Assembly: GCA_018262895.1 (NCBI GenBank)
Contig: JADFDJ010000002.1
Span: forward strand, 163,468-227,467
Source: Methanomassiliicoccus sp.
GTDB taxonomy: Archaea > Thermoplasmatota > Thermoplasmata > Methanomassiliicoccales > Methanomassiliicoccaceae
Length of the DNA: 64,000 nucleotides
Direction: 5' to 3'
Part shown: positions 63,382 through 64,000 of the stretch, piece after piece
Numbering within the stretch: position 1 is the stretch's first letter
Layout: each line of letters starts with the position of its first letter
Position numbers and translations under genes: made by a program
Notes under the pieces: generated by a model
What the model was told of the DNA's origin: nothing
The model's input: the letters and a program-made list of their open reading frames with translations, nothing else
The model's database searches: none

Positions 63382-64000
63382 ATGTACTACATTGGACTGG
63401 ACATACATAAAAAGAACACTCAGGCATGCGTGAAGGACGAGAATGGTCGAGCGATCGTCAACGAACGATTTCTTTCGGACGTCAGAGCGATAGACGGCTT
63501 CCTCGATCGCCTCGGCGGAGCCGAGGCCAAGGTGGTCATGGAAGCGACCGGGTTCTATGAGTACATCTACGATGCGATCGAATCACGAGGTTTCAATGTG
63601 GTTCTGGCTCATCCTCTCAAGCTGAAGGCTCTGACCGCGGGAAGGGCGAAGAACGATAAGAACGACGCGGAGATGCTCGCCGAGCTGCTGAGGATCGATG
63701 CCGTTCCTCGCTCATACGTGCCGCCTAAGAACATCAGGGAATTGCGCGAGCTGACTCGCCATCGCTCATCGCTGGTGACCGAGTCGACGACGCTCAAGAA
63801 CAAGATACATGCCTCGCTGGCCAGGAAAGGGACGAGACCGCCGACGGAAGCTCGCTCGCCGTTCTCAAAAAAGTTCGTGATCTGGCTGCGTTCATTGAGG
63901 ATGCCGGCCATAGACGACTACATGGACATACTGTCGATCGTCCAGGACAAGATCAAGAAAGTGGACGAGAAGATCGAAGAGGTAGCGAAGAACGATGAGG
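63382..64000 (+). mobile_element. IS110-family transposase, 5' part (runs off the window)
   Basis: From ATG 63382 the frame is open to the end of the window (206 codons). It opens YYIGLDIHKKNTQACVKD, then VVMEATGFYEYIYDAIESRG, VLAHPLKLKALTAGRAKNDKNDAEMLAELL and RELRELTRHRSSLVTESTTLKNK, the DEDD RuvC-like domain of IS110/IS1111 transposases with its acidic residues in GLDIHK, MEATG and KNDAEMLA. The C-terminal serine domain lies beyond the window, so completeness cannot be judged. Confidence 0.9.

Noticed and set aside
1..64000. CRISPR array
   Set aside because: No regularly spaced repeats of 24-40 nt were noticed anywhere in the window.

Overview
This window reads as a chromosomal segment of an archaeon, probably a Thermoplasmatota-type lineage related to, but not clearly inside, Methanomassiliicoccales (the placement is inference). 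Archaeal signs are the archaeal-type PEP carboxylase, a cyclic 2,3-diphosphoglycerate synthetase-like protein, CdhD/CdhE corrinoid subunits, TATA-box promoters, frequent GTG/TTG starts and a tRNA-Leu without an encoded CCA. Coding DNA is GC-rich and compact, with many 1-4 nt overlaps; the accessory stretches are more AT-rich. No methanogenesis genes are seen. Central carbon genes point to a tetrahydrofolate-linked reductive acetyl-CoA (Wood-Ljungdahl) pathway with several bacterial-style parts.

Region 0-10 kb: a truncated exported protein, a PD-(D/E)XK nuclease with an Fe-S signature, the methyl-THF:corrinoid methyltransferase AcsE, a 7TM-PAS histidine kinase, bifunctional PurH (read from a TTG start), a PIN RNase with a coiled-coil partner, a beta-helix surface protein, a GyrI-like protein and a TerC membrane protein. 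Region 9.8-26 kb is the C1 core: gamma-carbonic anhydrase, PEP carboxylase, the corrinoid activator RACo/AcsV, an unrecognised gene, a core-MetE methionine synthase, the nickel ATPase CooC, and, convergently, an ACT protein, a full-length bacterial-type acetyl-CoA synthase (733 aa), CdhD and CdhE. An ABC exporter flanked by two paralogous secreted proteins sits inside this block. The CODH catalytic subunit is absent from the window.

Region 26-29 kb is a PadR-controlled drug-type ABC exporter. Region 29-46.6 kb is the most unusual part: two FecCD-type importers, four binding proteins each carrying a dockerin-like double calcium-loop domain, four SAM methyltransferases, a MATE exporter, and a CooC/CooT/FmdE/DUF4198 nickel-type operon. 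Six promoters here share a 27-bp element with 7-bp half-sites 13 bp apart, resembling what I recall of the NikR site. I read it as one metal-responsive regulon, perhaps a metallophore system feeding nickel to the ACS/CODH enzymes. Region 46.9-50.5 kb has an acetate transporter behind two palindromic operators, a second CooT, a zinc-ribbon protein, a flavodoxin-family gene with an in-frame amber codon, and the cDPG synthetase-like gene. Region 50.5-56 kb is a tandem array of three paralogous 7TM-PAS histidine kinases.

Region 57-64 kb lies downstream of tRNA-Leu(UAA) and looks like an accessory island: a gene fragment, a tightly coupled operon of an Hsp90/MORC-like GHKL ATPase, an unknown protein and a PLD-SNF2 helicase (candidate defence system), and an IS110-family transposase that runs off the window end.
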